64,000 nucleotides of DNA, taken from positions 161,862 through 225,861 of the forward strand of contig VXIS01000042.1 in assembly GCA_008704415.1 (NCBI GenBank), written 5' to 3'. Below are positions 42,816 to 54,000 of the stretch, piece by piece. Positions within the stretch are counted from its first letter, which is position 1, and each line of letters begins with the position of its first letter. The notes below the pieces were generated by a model. The model was not told where the DNA came from. It saw nothing but the letters and a program-made list of their open reading frames with translations, and ran no database searches. This stretch comes from Sphaerosporella brunnea. Its lineage: Eukaryota; Ascomycota; Pezizomycetes; Pezizales; Pyronemataceae. A program made the translations under genes and the position numbers.

Positions 42816-43787
42816 TAGAGGAAGAGTGTTAGTGCCAGATATACTTACGAGAAAACGACGCAAAGCTCATATATTGTCTTCTTACTCGCATATGGTCCTA
42901 ACGACACTCGCTAGGTCAAGACACGCCGTCGTAGTCGGCTCGTCGAGGCCATGGGTTTCAGCATACGCGTACATAGTCGGCGGTTGGGCACTCGGGGTGT
43001 GCGTAAAATTTGCGACCGTCCTTGATCTTAGAAGCTACTCCCAGAGCTCCAGTGTAACCCTTTGTTTGATAAAAGCAATAATCAAGGTGGCGTTGAGTGG
43101 CAGAAGTTGGGCGTTGTCGGTGATGAACGACATGCCGGCTCTGTCAATGGGTGGCGGATGTTGGAGTTTGCACAGAAAACATAGGTTGATTGTAGTGTAA
43201 TCTATCTACCAAGCAGGTGAAGTACAACTACAGCAGATAAAGAGGCCGTCGGATTCAGCATACCTATCCCACGCGGCTTCATCCGCTGTTGGAATACTGC
43301 ATCCTGACATACCTAATGTGAGTGCCTGGATAGTGAGGCACTTGTCTCTCAACCTCACCACGAGGGTTGACAAGTCTGGGACCTGCTCGAAGCCACAGAA
43401 ATTCCGCTCAGTTGTTCACTGCAGCCAGAACACTGAAAGCGAGCGCTTCACAGACTGTGCCCATCAAAAAAAGAGTGTCCGACTTCCTGGCATAGCTCTG
43501 AACCATCGCCAGCTTAGAATCCATGGAGCCGCCGGATAATGCAAACTTACATCACGTAAAGCGTAGAATCATCCTTGATGAGCTTAACTGCGTCATCGGT
43601 CAAGAGAAACAGCTTGTCCTGTGTCCCGATCTGCGGTCCAGACCGCAGAGTACATCTTGTGGTTTGACGTCTCGATGATGGATGTTCGAGGGCTGTAGGC
43701 AATGGCCGCTTGGAAGTTCTGAGAGATTCCGTATAGCGGGACGAAGCCGCATGTTGTTCTGAATAGCTATTAGCCGGACTTCGAGTC

Positions 43788-43788
<1 letters not shown>

Positions 43789-43827
<39 letters not shown>
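43789..43827 (+). repeat. Poly(T) tract of 39 bases
   Basis: An uninterrupted run of 39 T on the plus strand, the longest homopolymer in the window. It adjoins the decayed coding-like sequence to its left. Confidence 0.9.
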
Positions 43828-45174
43828 CGTGGGGCTGTTGGTGATCGTGGTTGAGTGTGACTGAGCTCGCATCGTCGATTAGAGGTTTAAATTAGGTGAT
43901 GAAACACCACAGAGGTTGTTGCTCCTGCAGCTCCCCGCAGGTCCGCCCTTGCAGGAGAACAAAACCGTACAGGCGGCGGCAGATAAACACTGCAACTGCC
44001 ATGAGAAATTCAACCAGGGAAAGAAAACAACGAACAAGAGGGCCGGCGACGCCGTTGCAATTACGCTGCTGGCAACGGCTGCGGATGGTTTCAGCCGGCG
44101 AGCTCGCCTATCGTCCGGAGGCGCGACATCCCGTTTAACCCTATCTGTGCAAGCGGCACGGCATGTTCCGAGCGTACATAGCGACAAGACGGCGACAATG
44201 GCGGAATCACGAGCTTGAGTTGAGTGAATTACATAGTACATACCAGATATAGCATGGCAACGTTTCGAGCCTGACATCGTCATCATATCCTTTGGATGGA
44301 TATGTAGTTGGATATCGAAGAGGGACTTTGCTTCTGCGGACCTTCTAGACTCCAACCAGCACATCCCAGGTTTCACTTTCGTTGGGTGCCGGCGTTGAGC
44401 TTGGCTGCCAAGGGGTGTCCGTCAAAAACAACGTGAACCTCCTCGCCCGCCGTTACGCCGCTACGCCGCTTCCACACAACTCGACGCGGAGGGCAGTTGA
44501 GGTTCCCCCCTACATAAAGCCTGGGGTGGGAAGAAGCGGGGAACAGCGGGGGACGAGCCAACCTTCTTTGCTTTACCTGGCAAGTATCTTCGCTTTGCAG
44601 CGACCAAACCCAACCGGCAGGTCCTTCGCTGCTTCTGTCTATCTCTCTGTGCAAATTTCTTCTTCTCTCTCTCCTCGTTTCCTCGACTTGGAATAATTAG
44701 AAGCCCGGCGCTTTACATTCCTTTCTCCTTCGACAGGCCACGCACGCGCACTTCCCCGCGAGAGAGGAGAGAAGAGAGAGAAGAGAGAGAAGCGAGAGCG
44801 ACAGACGTTTCGCCTCTGCCAAAGACCTGCTGCGGGCTCCGGCACCAAACATTCGCACCGCAACCAGCAACGACACCGTCCACCAAACACTCGGACCGTC
44901 ACTGATCGTCCCCGAAATCCCGTTCGGCCACCTCCCTACAAGCGCTGCTTCCTCCCAACGCACCCTAAATATATGAGTGTAAGCACAGTCTCATATATTG
45001 TCCGGCACCGAAGATTCCGTCCAAACAAACAGAACGACATAACCTCCGCATCACCCACGCATTCCCCTCCTGCCCCCTTCTGAACAAGCTCAAGCCACTG
45101 CTTCTAGAAGCCTGCTCGCGTGCGAGGAACACACATACCCCAATTCCCAATTCTTTGGCAATTTGGGCGTCACC

Positions 45175-46407
45175 ATGACCGCTTCCGTGGAAGACCGTGC
45201 ACCGACACCGCACTCTTTTATCACCGTTTCCGCTCCTGAACCGACGGCTTTCACCACTGCAACTGCCCATCAGAAGAATATGGCTGCACCCACATTCAAT
45301 GAACAATGCCTCTCCCCCGATGGACATTTTGCCGGCAGAAAGACGGATACCCTGCGCACCCATAGGGCAAGGGCGCTCAGCAATGTCTCTTGCGTATCGA
45401 ACGCAACGTGGTGGAGTGCGGTGGCCAGCGTCCATGAGCAACCGCCGGAACGAGCGCCAGAGAGAGAGACCAAATCGGAGCCGAACCAACAGCAACATGA
45501 TGAGACGGTGACACACAAGGACCTGGACTCGGGCGTCGCCCTACCAAAGGTCCAAAAGCGACGAGAAAGCATCAAGTCCACCTCTACTACACGATCATCG
45601 CGACGGAGCTCACGGCGCCCCTCCACATCCATCGACCCGTCCAATCGGTCCACATCCGGTACTACTCTGCAAGGCCGCCCGTCCTCCTCATGCGCCACCT
45701 CCCAGGAATTCAGCTGGGACAGCGCGCAGGCTATCACCGAGGCGCGCAGACTAAAGCGCCTGGAGATCAAACAGTCTCTGACGCAAAAGTACCCCAACGA
45801 CCGGGTACACGGCGAATTCCTTCCATTCAGCACTGGGTTTTCTCACAGCGCCGATTCATTGTCGCCCGTGCGGTTCCTTCCGCAGACATCTTCGTCGCGG
45901 GCCGAGACCATGGTGGCTCCTACCCCTTTGGAGCCTACGACTATTGCGTGGAAGAATCTCGATTCCCTGCGGCAAGAGTATGCGGCGGCTGATAAGAAGA
46001 AGAGATCGCCATGGACGTGGATACGGCACAGGGTGTTGTGTGGCGCCGGATTGCTGGGGTGCAAAGCGAAGAAGGAGTTCTGGGAGGATGGTGATGAGGA
46101 CAAAGGGAGCGTGCGACGGTATCGATTGGAGCTTCCGGACAAGGATGAGACCTCAGTCGCTGTCAGGGTGCCCGTGAGAGTTAGGAGTGTGGAGAGCGCT
46201 ATGGCCTCGAGCAGACGAGGCACCTGTGGCGGCGAGGGAAAACTGATGGAGCCATTTGAGGAGGAAAAAACTGGTCAGGAGAGATGGAGTACTGTCGGGA
46301 TTTGCGAGGGCAAAAGAGTCAATACCGATACCGACCTACCTGACAATTTTACCGGGACGGGGGCGGCAACACCAGTGTTGGGGAGCACCGTCAGGGGCAT
46401 TGTTTGA
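45175..46407 (+). CDS. Disordered, Ser/Arg-rich protein, unknown function
   Basis: One exon, 410 residues. The frame is open to 45163, but the first ATG is at 45175 (MTASVEDRAPTPHSF), preceded by CACC. Residues about 120-170 are a basic Ser/Arg stretch (RSSRRSSRRPSTSIDPS), which is the kind of region phosphorylated by basophilic kinases. Residues about 180-210 contain a short predicted helix (DSAQAITEARRLKRLEIKQS). A segment near 275-300 (KKKRSPWTWIRHRVLCGAGLLGC) has Trp and Cys residues and could be a short membrane-binding or conserved motif. No signal peptide, no known domain. It is likely real: long open frame, balanced codons, and a long CT-rich leader. Confidence 0.7.
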   Translation: MTASVEDRAPTPHSFITVSAPEPTAFTTATAHQKNMAAPTFNEQCLSPDGHFAGRKTDTLRTHRARALSNVSCVSNATWWSAVASVHEQPPERAPERETKSEPNQQQHDETVTHKDLDSGVALPKVQKRRESIKSTSTTRSSRRSSRRPSTSIDPSNRSTSGTTLQGRPSSSCATSQEFSWDSAQAITEARRLKRLEIKQSLTQKYPNDRVHGEFLPFSTGFSHSADSLSPVRFLPQTSSSRAETMVAPTPLEPTTIAWKNLDSLRQEYAAADKKKRSPWTWIRHRVLCGAGLLGCKAKKEFWEDGDEDKGSVRRYRLELPDKDETSVAVRVPVRVRSVESAMASSRRGTCGGEGKLMEPFEEEKTGQERWSTVGICEGKRVNTDTDLPDNFTGTGAATPVLGSTVRGIV

Positions 46408-46803
46408 TGGAGTTTTTCACTTGATTTTCTGAGTGTACAGGTCCTTCCTTCACGTTTTATACCGCTTCCTTTTTTTATGTTGGTGTTGCTGGCGCTTCTT
46501 CTTTCCCCTCGGAGTTATTTCTTTGCTTGTTTGTCTTCACGTACAAAGTTTTACTGATGCTTTTCAGCTTTTGTTTCTTTATTTCGGCTTGGAGTTGAGA
46601 GCGTCTTCCCGTCTTTTTCTTTTCCTCTTCTATTTACATATTATAGATCGTTTTTCTTTTGTATTGCTGTAACTACTGGGAGGATGGGAGAGAGTTGGAT
46701 AGCCTATCGCCGCGGACTTGTATAGGTTGCTTAGGAGTTTAAAGTTTCAAAAACAAAGCTCAGCGAACACAGAGATCGATGAAGGTTTTATTCAACAGTG
46801 AAT

Positions 46804-46876
46804 GCCTCGCTAGCTCAATCGGTAGAGCGTGAGACTCTTAATCTCAAGGTTGCGGGTTCGACCCCCGCGTGGGGCT
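46804..46876 (+). tRNA. tRNA-Lys(CTT), copy 2
   Basis: All 73 bases are the same as the copy at 38699. The flanks differ completely, so the copies are dispersed, not a recent segmental duplication. The first T-run downstream (TTTTT at about 46887) would serve as terminator. Confidence 0.95.
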
Positions 46877-47316
46877 TCTTGGTATCTCTTTTTGCTCTTC
46901 ACCGTTGGTGTTTTGCTGGTCCTGGGTCATTAAGGCTGGTTGTGTTGTTTTTTTGGCTGTGAAATCGAGTCTTTGCATCCAGCCATGCTTGCTTACGGTT
47001 CAGCTACTGTGAAGCACGAGGGCTTCGTTAGGAGACTGTCCCACCTAGTTCAAGGCTGTGAATGATTACCCATGACCGACGCCGTAGTAACTACATACAT
47101 TCATGTAAAGACGAAGCGTTGGAGTTGTATAGTTGCTTGCCGAAACAGCAAAACCTCGTGCCTAGACAATACCCGTCAGCTAAAGCTCCAGTTGCCTCCT
47201 AAGCGATTACGATGAGGATGGGTGTCGACGTGAGCAATAACTCAGGTTATGAGCAGAGGCTACAGGCTACAATCGAGTGATGGCTTGTGGGTTGGTCTTA
47301 ACAATAGATAATTGAT

Positions 47317-47425
47317 AGCTTCGGTAATAAGGCAATGTGGCTAAGTGACTTTGCCATGAGGCTGAGTGACTTCTCCACAGAGCGCAGTGACTTTGCCACA
47401 TTGCCTTATTACCGAAGCTCTACGG
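47317..47425. mobile_element. MITE F, AGTGACT-core family, copy 1 (left end damaged)
   Basis: Arms AGCTTCGGTAATAAGGCAAT and its complement pair perfectly over 24 bases. The 75-base centre equals, in reverse complement, that of the element at 51421 with a single difference. On the right the outer end CTACGG-TA is still present; on the left it is missing, so this copy has lost part of its left terminus. Confidence 0.78.
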
Positions 47426-47817
47426 TACCACTCCATTGATTGGTTCTCTCTTGCCGCCCAATTCGTTGCAGGGAGCCCGGGTGGGTATATCCAATCCGCA
47501 CGGCACGTGTTTCAGATCTCGCCTGGTCTTGTGGTTGGGGTTCTAGAAATTAAAAGCACTGGAGCGCTATGCATACCTACGAGGAAACAGTGCCAATTCA
47601 TGTGAGGATTGAGTTGAGCCTGCGTGTGCCATGGTATGTTGTGTCACGGTATGGCATGGGGGCGGGTGATGTTTCAGGCTAAAGGGGGGGCGAGTGAGAG
47701 TGCCATGATCACCTAGTGGTTTGATCTTACGCGACATCCAATCATATTTGGTTGGAAGGAAGGGGAGAATGTTAACGTGGTCTCAGGTTTGTTTGGAGTG
47801 CTTGGTGCTTGGTCTGG

Positions 47818-47826
47818 TATATATAA
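47818..47826 (+). promoter_or_regulatory. TATA-like box upstream of second Cys-rich GPI gene
   Basis: TATATATAA about 270 bases before the ATG at 48095. The distance is long, so it may serve a long leader or be chance. Confidence 0.3.
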
Positions 47827-48094
47827 TTATGGGCCGCCTCGTTTGTTTAGCTAGCTTTTGCTTCTACGTTCCCTTCTCCTTCGTTGTCCGTGGCTTTTTT
47901 TTTCACGTCGTCGCTGCGCGCCACGGTTTAGATACAGCTGGTCCTGTGCATGTATTTGAGAGCTCCGCGGTAGCTTTGTTTCTTTTCGTTGATCTGTTAT
48001 TTTTTTTTATTTCATTTTTTGGGGATACTCGGCTGTGCAAAGCCACAGGATATATACAAATACACCAAGTGCACTCGGCATCCCACGATACACA

Positions 48095-48950
48095 ATGTCT
48101 CGACGACACTCACACTCGACAACACTGCTGCTATTGTTGGGATTATTAGTAACAACAGCAATTGCCGGTATACCAGCCAAACCACCAATCCTCCACCCCC
48201 GCCACCCCCTCCTCCTCGCTCGAGCAGTCTGTTCATTCGGCAGCACCAGCTGCGGAAATGGATGTGCAACGGGCCCATGTTGCGATGATGCCGCCGGGGG
48301 TATTTCTCCCCTTCTTCTTTTTTCCCTGAATTTAAAAGTGCTGACCAAGGTGTATAGTATCCTGCGAAGCCGGCACGGAATGTACCAACATCAACGGAAA
48401 AGCAGGATGCTGCGCAACCGGACAGACCTGCACGTACGTTGAGTCTTGCAGCGACTATGCCGGCGGTTCGTGCGGCGAGGGCGCAGGATGTTGTCCCAAG
48501 GGTGCACCGTTTTGTAATGCGCAAAAGGGCGTTTGTGAAACTCTGCCGCTTCGGGGTTCGGAGGAATCGTTGTTGTCGACTTCTGCTTCTGCTTTTGCTG
48601 CTTCTTCTTCCGACACCAGCGCTGCTGCCGCTGCAACTGCAACGAAAACGTCTTCGGTGGATCCCTTGAGTCAAACTATTCTTTTTGACACTTTTGTGGC
48701 GACGGCCACCGGCATCGTCACTGGCCTCGTCACCGACACTGCTGAGGCGCCGTTGAGCAGTGGCTTTACGGCGACGGCGACGGGGCTTGCTCCTCCGTAT
48801 CCTGCTGGGAATGCCAGCAGGATGAGTTTTGGGAATGGATCGGCGCCAGGGAACATGACGATGTTTACCGGTGGGGCGACGGGGAGGAGAGGGTGCGTTT
48901 TGACTGCCGCTGCTGTCATTGGGTTCGGGATGGCGTTTGCGTTGCTGTAG
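48095..48950 (+). CDS. Cys-rich GPI-anchored surface protein
   Basis: Exons 48095-48299 and 48358-48950 (58-bp intron with a GCTGAC branch site) give 265 residues. The signal peptide is MSRRHSHSTTLLLLLGLLVTTAIAG. The Cys region has three modules (CGNGCATGPCC, CEAGTECTNINGKAGCC and CGEGAGCCPKGAPFC), of the same GCC-x(2-3)-G-x(2-3)-C style as the protein at 5664, but shorter. It is followed by a Ser/Ala/Thr-rich stem, N-glycosylation sites (NAS, NGS, NMT) and a hydrophobic tail (GCVLTAAAVIGFGMAFALL) for GPI attachment. The intron divides the first Cys module from the second. Function unknown; surface location is inferred from both end signals. Confidence 0.82.
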
Positions 48951-50448
48951 GGCGGAGACTCGAGCCCTCGGGTGTGGATATGTCGCGCATTTTTCAGTTG
49001 GCGTTATGTGATACTTTTCAATCCGCGGAAACGAATCGAGTTTACCGACTGGTCTTTGCCGTTTGTTTTTTGTTTGTTTGTACTCATGTTTGTTGTCCGT
49101 ATTCGACCGCGAACGATCATGACAGGCTCAGGGTCTTTACCATTGGACATAAGAACGTTGCTCCACTGGTCTGGAGTCACAGTTGGTCACTCGTACCGTC
49201 GAGCTTTGCACGACAGACCTTTTTTCTCAGTGGGTACAAAGGTTAGTGGACGGTACTGAGATCCAGTTATGTACTGGTCTCTCTCTGTGGCTCGGACTTT
49301 GTGACGGAATTCATAGAAATAGTCCGTAAAGCCACCACTATCATTCCGTTTGATAACATATTGCATTGAAAACATCTCAATACCAGATTACCCTTAGCAC
49401 TCGGCCGAGCATCGGTTCAATGAGCCATAGGTAGAGGCTCAATGCACCCGTACTCAAACGCCTGCATGTTGTAGACTCACAGTATTGACTATCTAGCGAT
49501 CTCCCGTGGCGAGTGGAAGCAATGCTGCTCTAGTTTATGGGCCAGCAGCCGCCCATCGGACTTGTCGATTTCCATGAGGAACATCGCCAGCAGCGTCCCC
49601 ACAGAATCTCAGCTCGCAACCGAGCAACCCTGATAACCCCCCAAGGGTTTATGGCGAGTTGCTGGTATGTAGCATTCTGAGGCTTAATCCACCCCCCCAC
49701 CCCCACCCCCCCACCCCCCGACTGCTACGTTCCTGAGCTGCGGCTCCAGGATATTTCCTCCGCGCCTCTCGAAGAGGAGCTGGAGCTGGGCACCCCCGTG
49801 CCCAACTTTCCCAGGGCTGCTTCCAGAATCTAGCGTCTTTTGGAGCAACTCCAGGCGGGGTGGCGTGATCTTGATGAAATGTAGACGTGGTGGGGTTGGA
49901 GCTGGAGAAAAAGGTGAGCTGTTTTCTCAGCAGAGATCAGATCGAGACGCTCTCAATCGCTCTTTCCAGTTTCCGCTGCGAATCCTGTTCGCTGGCAACT
50001 CAGCATGCAATGGCGCGCGCTCGACGAGTACAGACTCTGTTGCGAGAATCTATCACTGGTCCAGCAGTGACAGCTTTCATCAGACCCCAAACAGTTACCG
50101 CTGCGGTCGCTTCGTAAAAAAGCATGTGCCTAAGACATCCATGTGGAGGACTAACTATGTTGTGGAATGGATTGGCTGCACAGAAATTTAACGAGTGACT
50201 GGATGTGATAATGGTATCAATGCCGCGTAGCCTAGCAGCTTCGAAGGAAACATATATAACGCAAACAGTGCGTATCCAAAACGTCATCTGCCCAGTCCGT
50301 GCCAGGCCGTCGTATCGAGCACTACGGCTAAAATCAAGGTGAAGTACGTGGACCCACGTAGCAGAGCTCAGAAATCGAGAGCTCAGGACGTCGTCGCGAA
50401 ATATGCCCGACCTTCAATATTTACTAAACAATCGCCTACAAGCCTCAA
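48951..50448. other. Intergenic region, no gene recognised
   Basis: About 1.5 kb. A CCCCCACCCC-type pyrimidine run lies near 49691-49719. Open frames are around 100 codons or less and unconvincing. Confidence 0.55.
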
Positions 50449-51025
50449 TTACTTTTTCTGCACATGCTCCAAGAACCACTCAATCCCCTCCACAACGATT
50501 TTGTGATCCTCCTCCTGCGCCAGTCCACTGACGACGATAACCGCGACCACCCCCTCGATCCCCCTGATCCTGACCGGAAAGCCGCCGCCATGGCATGCGT
50601 ATTGCGCGTCATCCACCGGCGCCATCTCGGAGATGCGATCCCCCTTCAGCCCCTTCGACCTCATCTTCTCCCCTAGATACAGGGTGGAGCATCCATACCT
50701 CAGCACGGTAGCAGCTTTGCGGTTGAGCCAGCTCTCGGAGTCTGGGACTGCGGGGCTGCAGGTAACGGTGGTGAAGAGGATCTGGCCGGTGGGGAGCGAA
50801 ATCCGGATAGCGACCGGGGTCCGCGGATGGGCCAGTAACGCTTCGGTGCGCAGGTGAGAGCCGAGCTCGAAGGCGTCCTGGGTTGTGAAATGCGGGAAGA
50901 TGAGAGTTTCTTGCTGACGGTGAAGTTCTGCGAGCTGGAAGTTGTGAATAGCGGAGGGGGTGACGTCAGAAATCTGGATTTTATGATTTTATGGAATACG
51001 GGGGGGGGGATCTGACGGGAGGCAT
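50449..51025 (-). CDS. UPF0303 / HbpS-like family protein (YBR137W-like)
   Basis: The main exon, 50973-50449 on the minus strand, encodes 175 codons starting ISDVTPSAIHNFQLAEL, with AFELGSHLRTEALL, PVAIRISLPTGQILF, CHGGGFPVRIRG and SGLAQEEDHKIVVEGI; this matches the UPF0303 family (heme-binding HbpS-like fold, cytosolic). That exon has no ATG. The best start is ATG CCT CCC at 51025-51017 joined by a 43-bp intron (51016-50974; GTCAGA donor, CCAG acceptor), giving MPP-ISDV and 177 residues, close to the family size. The donor is weak, the intron short and a G/C homopolymer sits inside it, so the 5' end is tentative. Yeast YBR137W is linked to the GET/TRC pathway; that role is not shown here. 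Confidence 0.75.
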
Positions 51026-54000
51026 TGTTTGCTGCTCGTTTCGGTTGCTGTTTGGATGGCTTGCGCTTGGGGATTTTGGGGGAAGGGGGGGGGTGATCGG
51101 TGGGGAGAGGAGGGGGTTGTGTTGTATACCTCTTTCGATCAGCCCCGCGGGCATCGATGCGCATGCGGAGTACGGCATCGGGGTCCCGGCCCGCGTAGAA
51201 TGAGCGAGCATGCCGCCCGCGGCCGGCGGAGACGGTGGCTTGCGAGTGATTGCTCAATACGGAAAGTGAATCCAGTTGATGCCTGTATTTTTGGGCTGCA
51301 CCCGGTGAAAGCGCTATCGCTCGTGGTTCATCGTACTCGTGTTATATACAGTCAGTTAACTGCCTTTCGAGCTCGAGGTTTCTGGCGTTCGGCCTATTGT
51401 TTCCAAGTTCCAACCAGGTACCGTAGAGATTCGGTACTAAGGCAATGTGGCAAAGTCACTGCGCTCTGTGGAGAAGTCACTCAGCCTCATGGCAAAGTCA
51501 CTTAGCCACATCGCCTTAGTACCGAATCTCTACGGTACCGCACGGTCCGTGGCCGACTCGGGTCTCACTTTTAAATCCGAAGGGCCGCACCCTTCCGCGG
51601 CGGTGCCGGCCAAAACCAACCAACCAACCAAAATGAGGGGATCCTTCAATTCAAGCATAGATATTCGGCGGCACCGGTGTTGGCAAACTCCGAGCAATCT
51701 GCTTCATGGGATGAATCAAATCCCTTCATCTCCGTCGGCCGTGCAATTTTGAAATCACTGACAGGCTGCGCTAACAACATACCCCGCCAAGGACCCTGAA
51801 ATCAGCCCCTCACTTGATTACCCATCAAGCTTAGAATTCTGAAGCCTTCGAAAGCATCTGCTTTCCGCGTAAGCTGAGCTGACTGCTGTGGTATCCTAAG
51901 CAGCAGTCACATCTACGTATGGAGCAGAGACAAAGGCACCGCTGTGATCTGGGCGGCTTGAGAGAAGCATCACCGCGACGGGGGCGGCGTGACGATAAAT
52001 CACAAATTGACACTCGATACCCACGACTATGGCGGACCCACCTGGCCAGACCCGGCATTGGCGAAAACAACAATGGACGTCAGTGCAGACTTTTTATAAG
52101 GCAGAATACAGGCTAGCATCAGGAAGCTAAGAGCTTTTTTTGTTACGCAGTGCTGTTGGCCTCCCAGAAGAAAAATGGTGCGAACTCCCAGCTCAAAGAA
52201 CCTTTGCCCCGCAAGCGTGGGCTGCTTAAATTGCCAGCAAATCCCCCTTGGGAGCTCAGTATATCTCTGGAGTCTATGCTTCGAAACCGTCACTCAAACT
52301 TCCTGTGCCTCAAATCACAGCTTAAGGCAAATCAAAGCTGATTAAGATGACTCAATAATCTTTATTCTAGATTAACAATGCAGAATTTAACTCCTCACCC
52401 ATGTTGGAGGGTTGGGGTTTCCACTTCCGGGAGTGTTTGGGCATAGGCTCCGACTTCCCGGCCGACTTCCGACAACTAACCACCCAAACCACTTGCACTA
52501 AAAAGGGCTTGGCACTTCTATTCCCAAAGAAGCAATCGAGTGATATCAAAAGCATTCACGCACCCAGCGTCCCAAATTCAAAAACACTCCGCACAAAAGC
52601 TCATTCCACGCGAGTCTGGCAAATCAAAAATCATGCCAATCAAATAGAATTGGTAGAAATATGGGAAGGTACTTTGGAGTTAGGTGGCGATGGTTGTCAT
52701 AGAGCATCACTTATAAAAAGCAAATGATGAAGGCTTTATGTGTAAGATCAGGAAAGTAGGGCGAGAGCGAGGGCGAAAGCGTGCACAATAGAAATAGAGT
52801 TCGGTCGCATGTAATTTTATCCGTGAGCTGCATTTATCCGTGGTGGGGGGTGCCAGAGATAAGAGGGAACACAACAACACCATCGACAACACTTGCACCT
52901 ACAACCACGCCAACCACATTCCATGGGACCCTAATATTTGGTACGCCAATCTGTTCTGCGATGCGATGGGGTGGATAACACTCCGGCTGGCACACAAATC
53001 CTATTCCCCACAACTGATCTGCTCCCCGTGCGGTAAAAGCCGAAGCGTACTGACAGTCAAGCCAAGACGTGCTTTCCCGGCTACCGCGCGCTCATGGCGC
53101 CGAGTTCGACTCCCAAGCCTTACAACACAAGCCCCTATGCTTAAATTACGAGTCAACAGCCGTGTGGCGACCACACGGCGTGCAGTCATTAGTACAGCGC
53201 CACTTAATGTAAATTCATATGTACTCTACGTTGCAGCCAGAATGGTAGAGCTGTGCAGTCGCTTCGCTCCAAAATCCGACGGTCAGAAATTCAGGGTTGA
53301 GCCTCCGGAAAACGCCACTGGAAAACGCCACACCAACTGCCTTATAGGGATAGATACCTGAGTCGACCTCCCTCCCCCCCAAAAAAACAAAAAAAACATA
53401 CGCTTCAAGTCTGGCTTTCGTCTCTGCGCCGAGTTGATCCAGTCCTTCGGTATCCCTTCGCGAACTCATGTTCCTAGGATCCATCTCAAATTTTGCGGTA
53501 TCTACCGTCATCAATCACCTCTTCGTGGCCCCTCATCCGCACCGGCTTACTTCTCGCTCGCATCGAGGCTGTGCTGTAAATGGTCGTGGTCGTCTGTTAT
53601 TGAAGGCGTCGACCTTGAACTCGCTGATAGTGATGGCGACTCGACGCAAACCGTTCTGTTGTTCTGTGGTCTGGTGGGTGTCGAGCGTAGGTGATTCAGG
53701 AGGAGGGAGAGGGGAAGAATCGTCACTGCTTTTGGAAGCCGTGGTGGAGGAGTCGAAGTCAAAGTGAGGGTGATAGTAGGAGGTCGGACGGTCTTGGGGG
53801 TATTATTTGATGCGGAAGGTTGTCGAAAAAATGGCGGCGGGATCCCGGCGGGATGGGATCTGTATGCAAGTAGGTTTGAGGTTAGAGAGGGCCGAGCGGG
53901 CGGTGGAATATGTAATTTAAGGTATGGTACGGTATGTATGTAAGTGTAATATGGGGAACCAAGTAGGTGGAAAAAACACCGGTTCTTCGGTAGGCCGCTG

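Larger units (their letters stand above)
41342..45174. other. Intergenic region with long-TIR MITE and a poly(T) tract
   Basis: About 3.8 kb. Contains the kinase 5' flank, the MITE at 42393-42815, a 39-T run at 43789-43827 and a possible gene relic at about 43440-43788 on the minus strand. 44700-45170 is a CT/GA-rich leader of the next gene with a (GAGA)n stretch near 44762-44800. A short stem-loop (ATCTACTC at 41797, GAGTAGAT at 41827) shares GGCCGAGCGCCAA with the MITE ends. Confidence 0.55.
46408..48094. other. Intergenic region with tRNA-Lys and a MITE
   Basis: A T-rich 3' flank (46430-46670), the tRNA at 46804-46876, the hairpin at 47317-47425 and the promoter of the next gene. No protein gene seen. 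Confidence 0.6.

Noticed and set aside
43600..43872. HHRDVKPQD in a minus-strand frame, looking like a kinase catalytic loop
   Set aside because: No other kinase motif is nearby, and the alternative frame gives a more protein-like text, so the match is fortuitous.
43879..44376. 165-codon minus-strand open frame with Cys and hydrophobic stretch
   Set aside because: It opens without ATG at its left limit, and a plus-strand frame overlaps it. The sequence has no family character.
53090..53110. GAGTTCGACTCCC, resembling a tRNA B box
   Set aside because: No A box or acceptor stem is found at the right distance on either strand.
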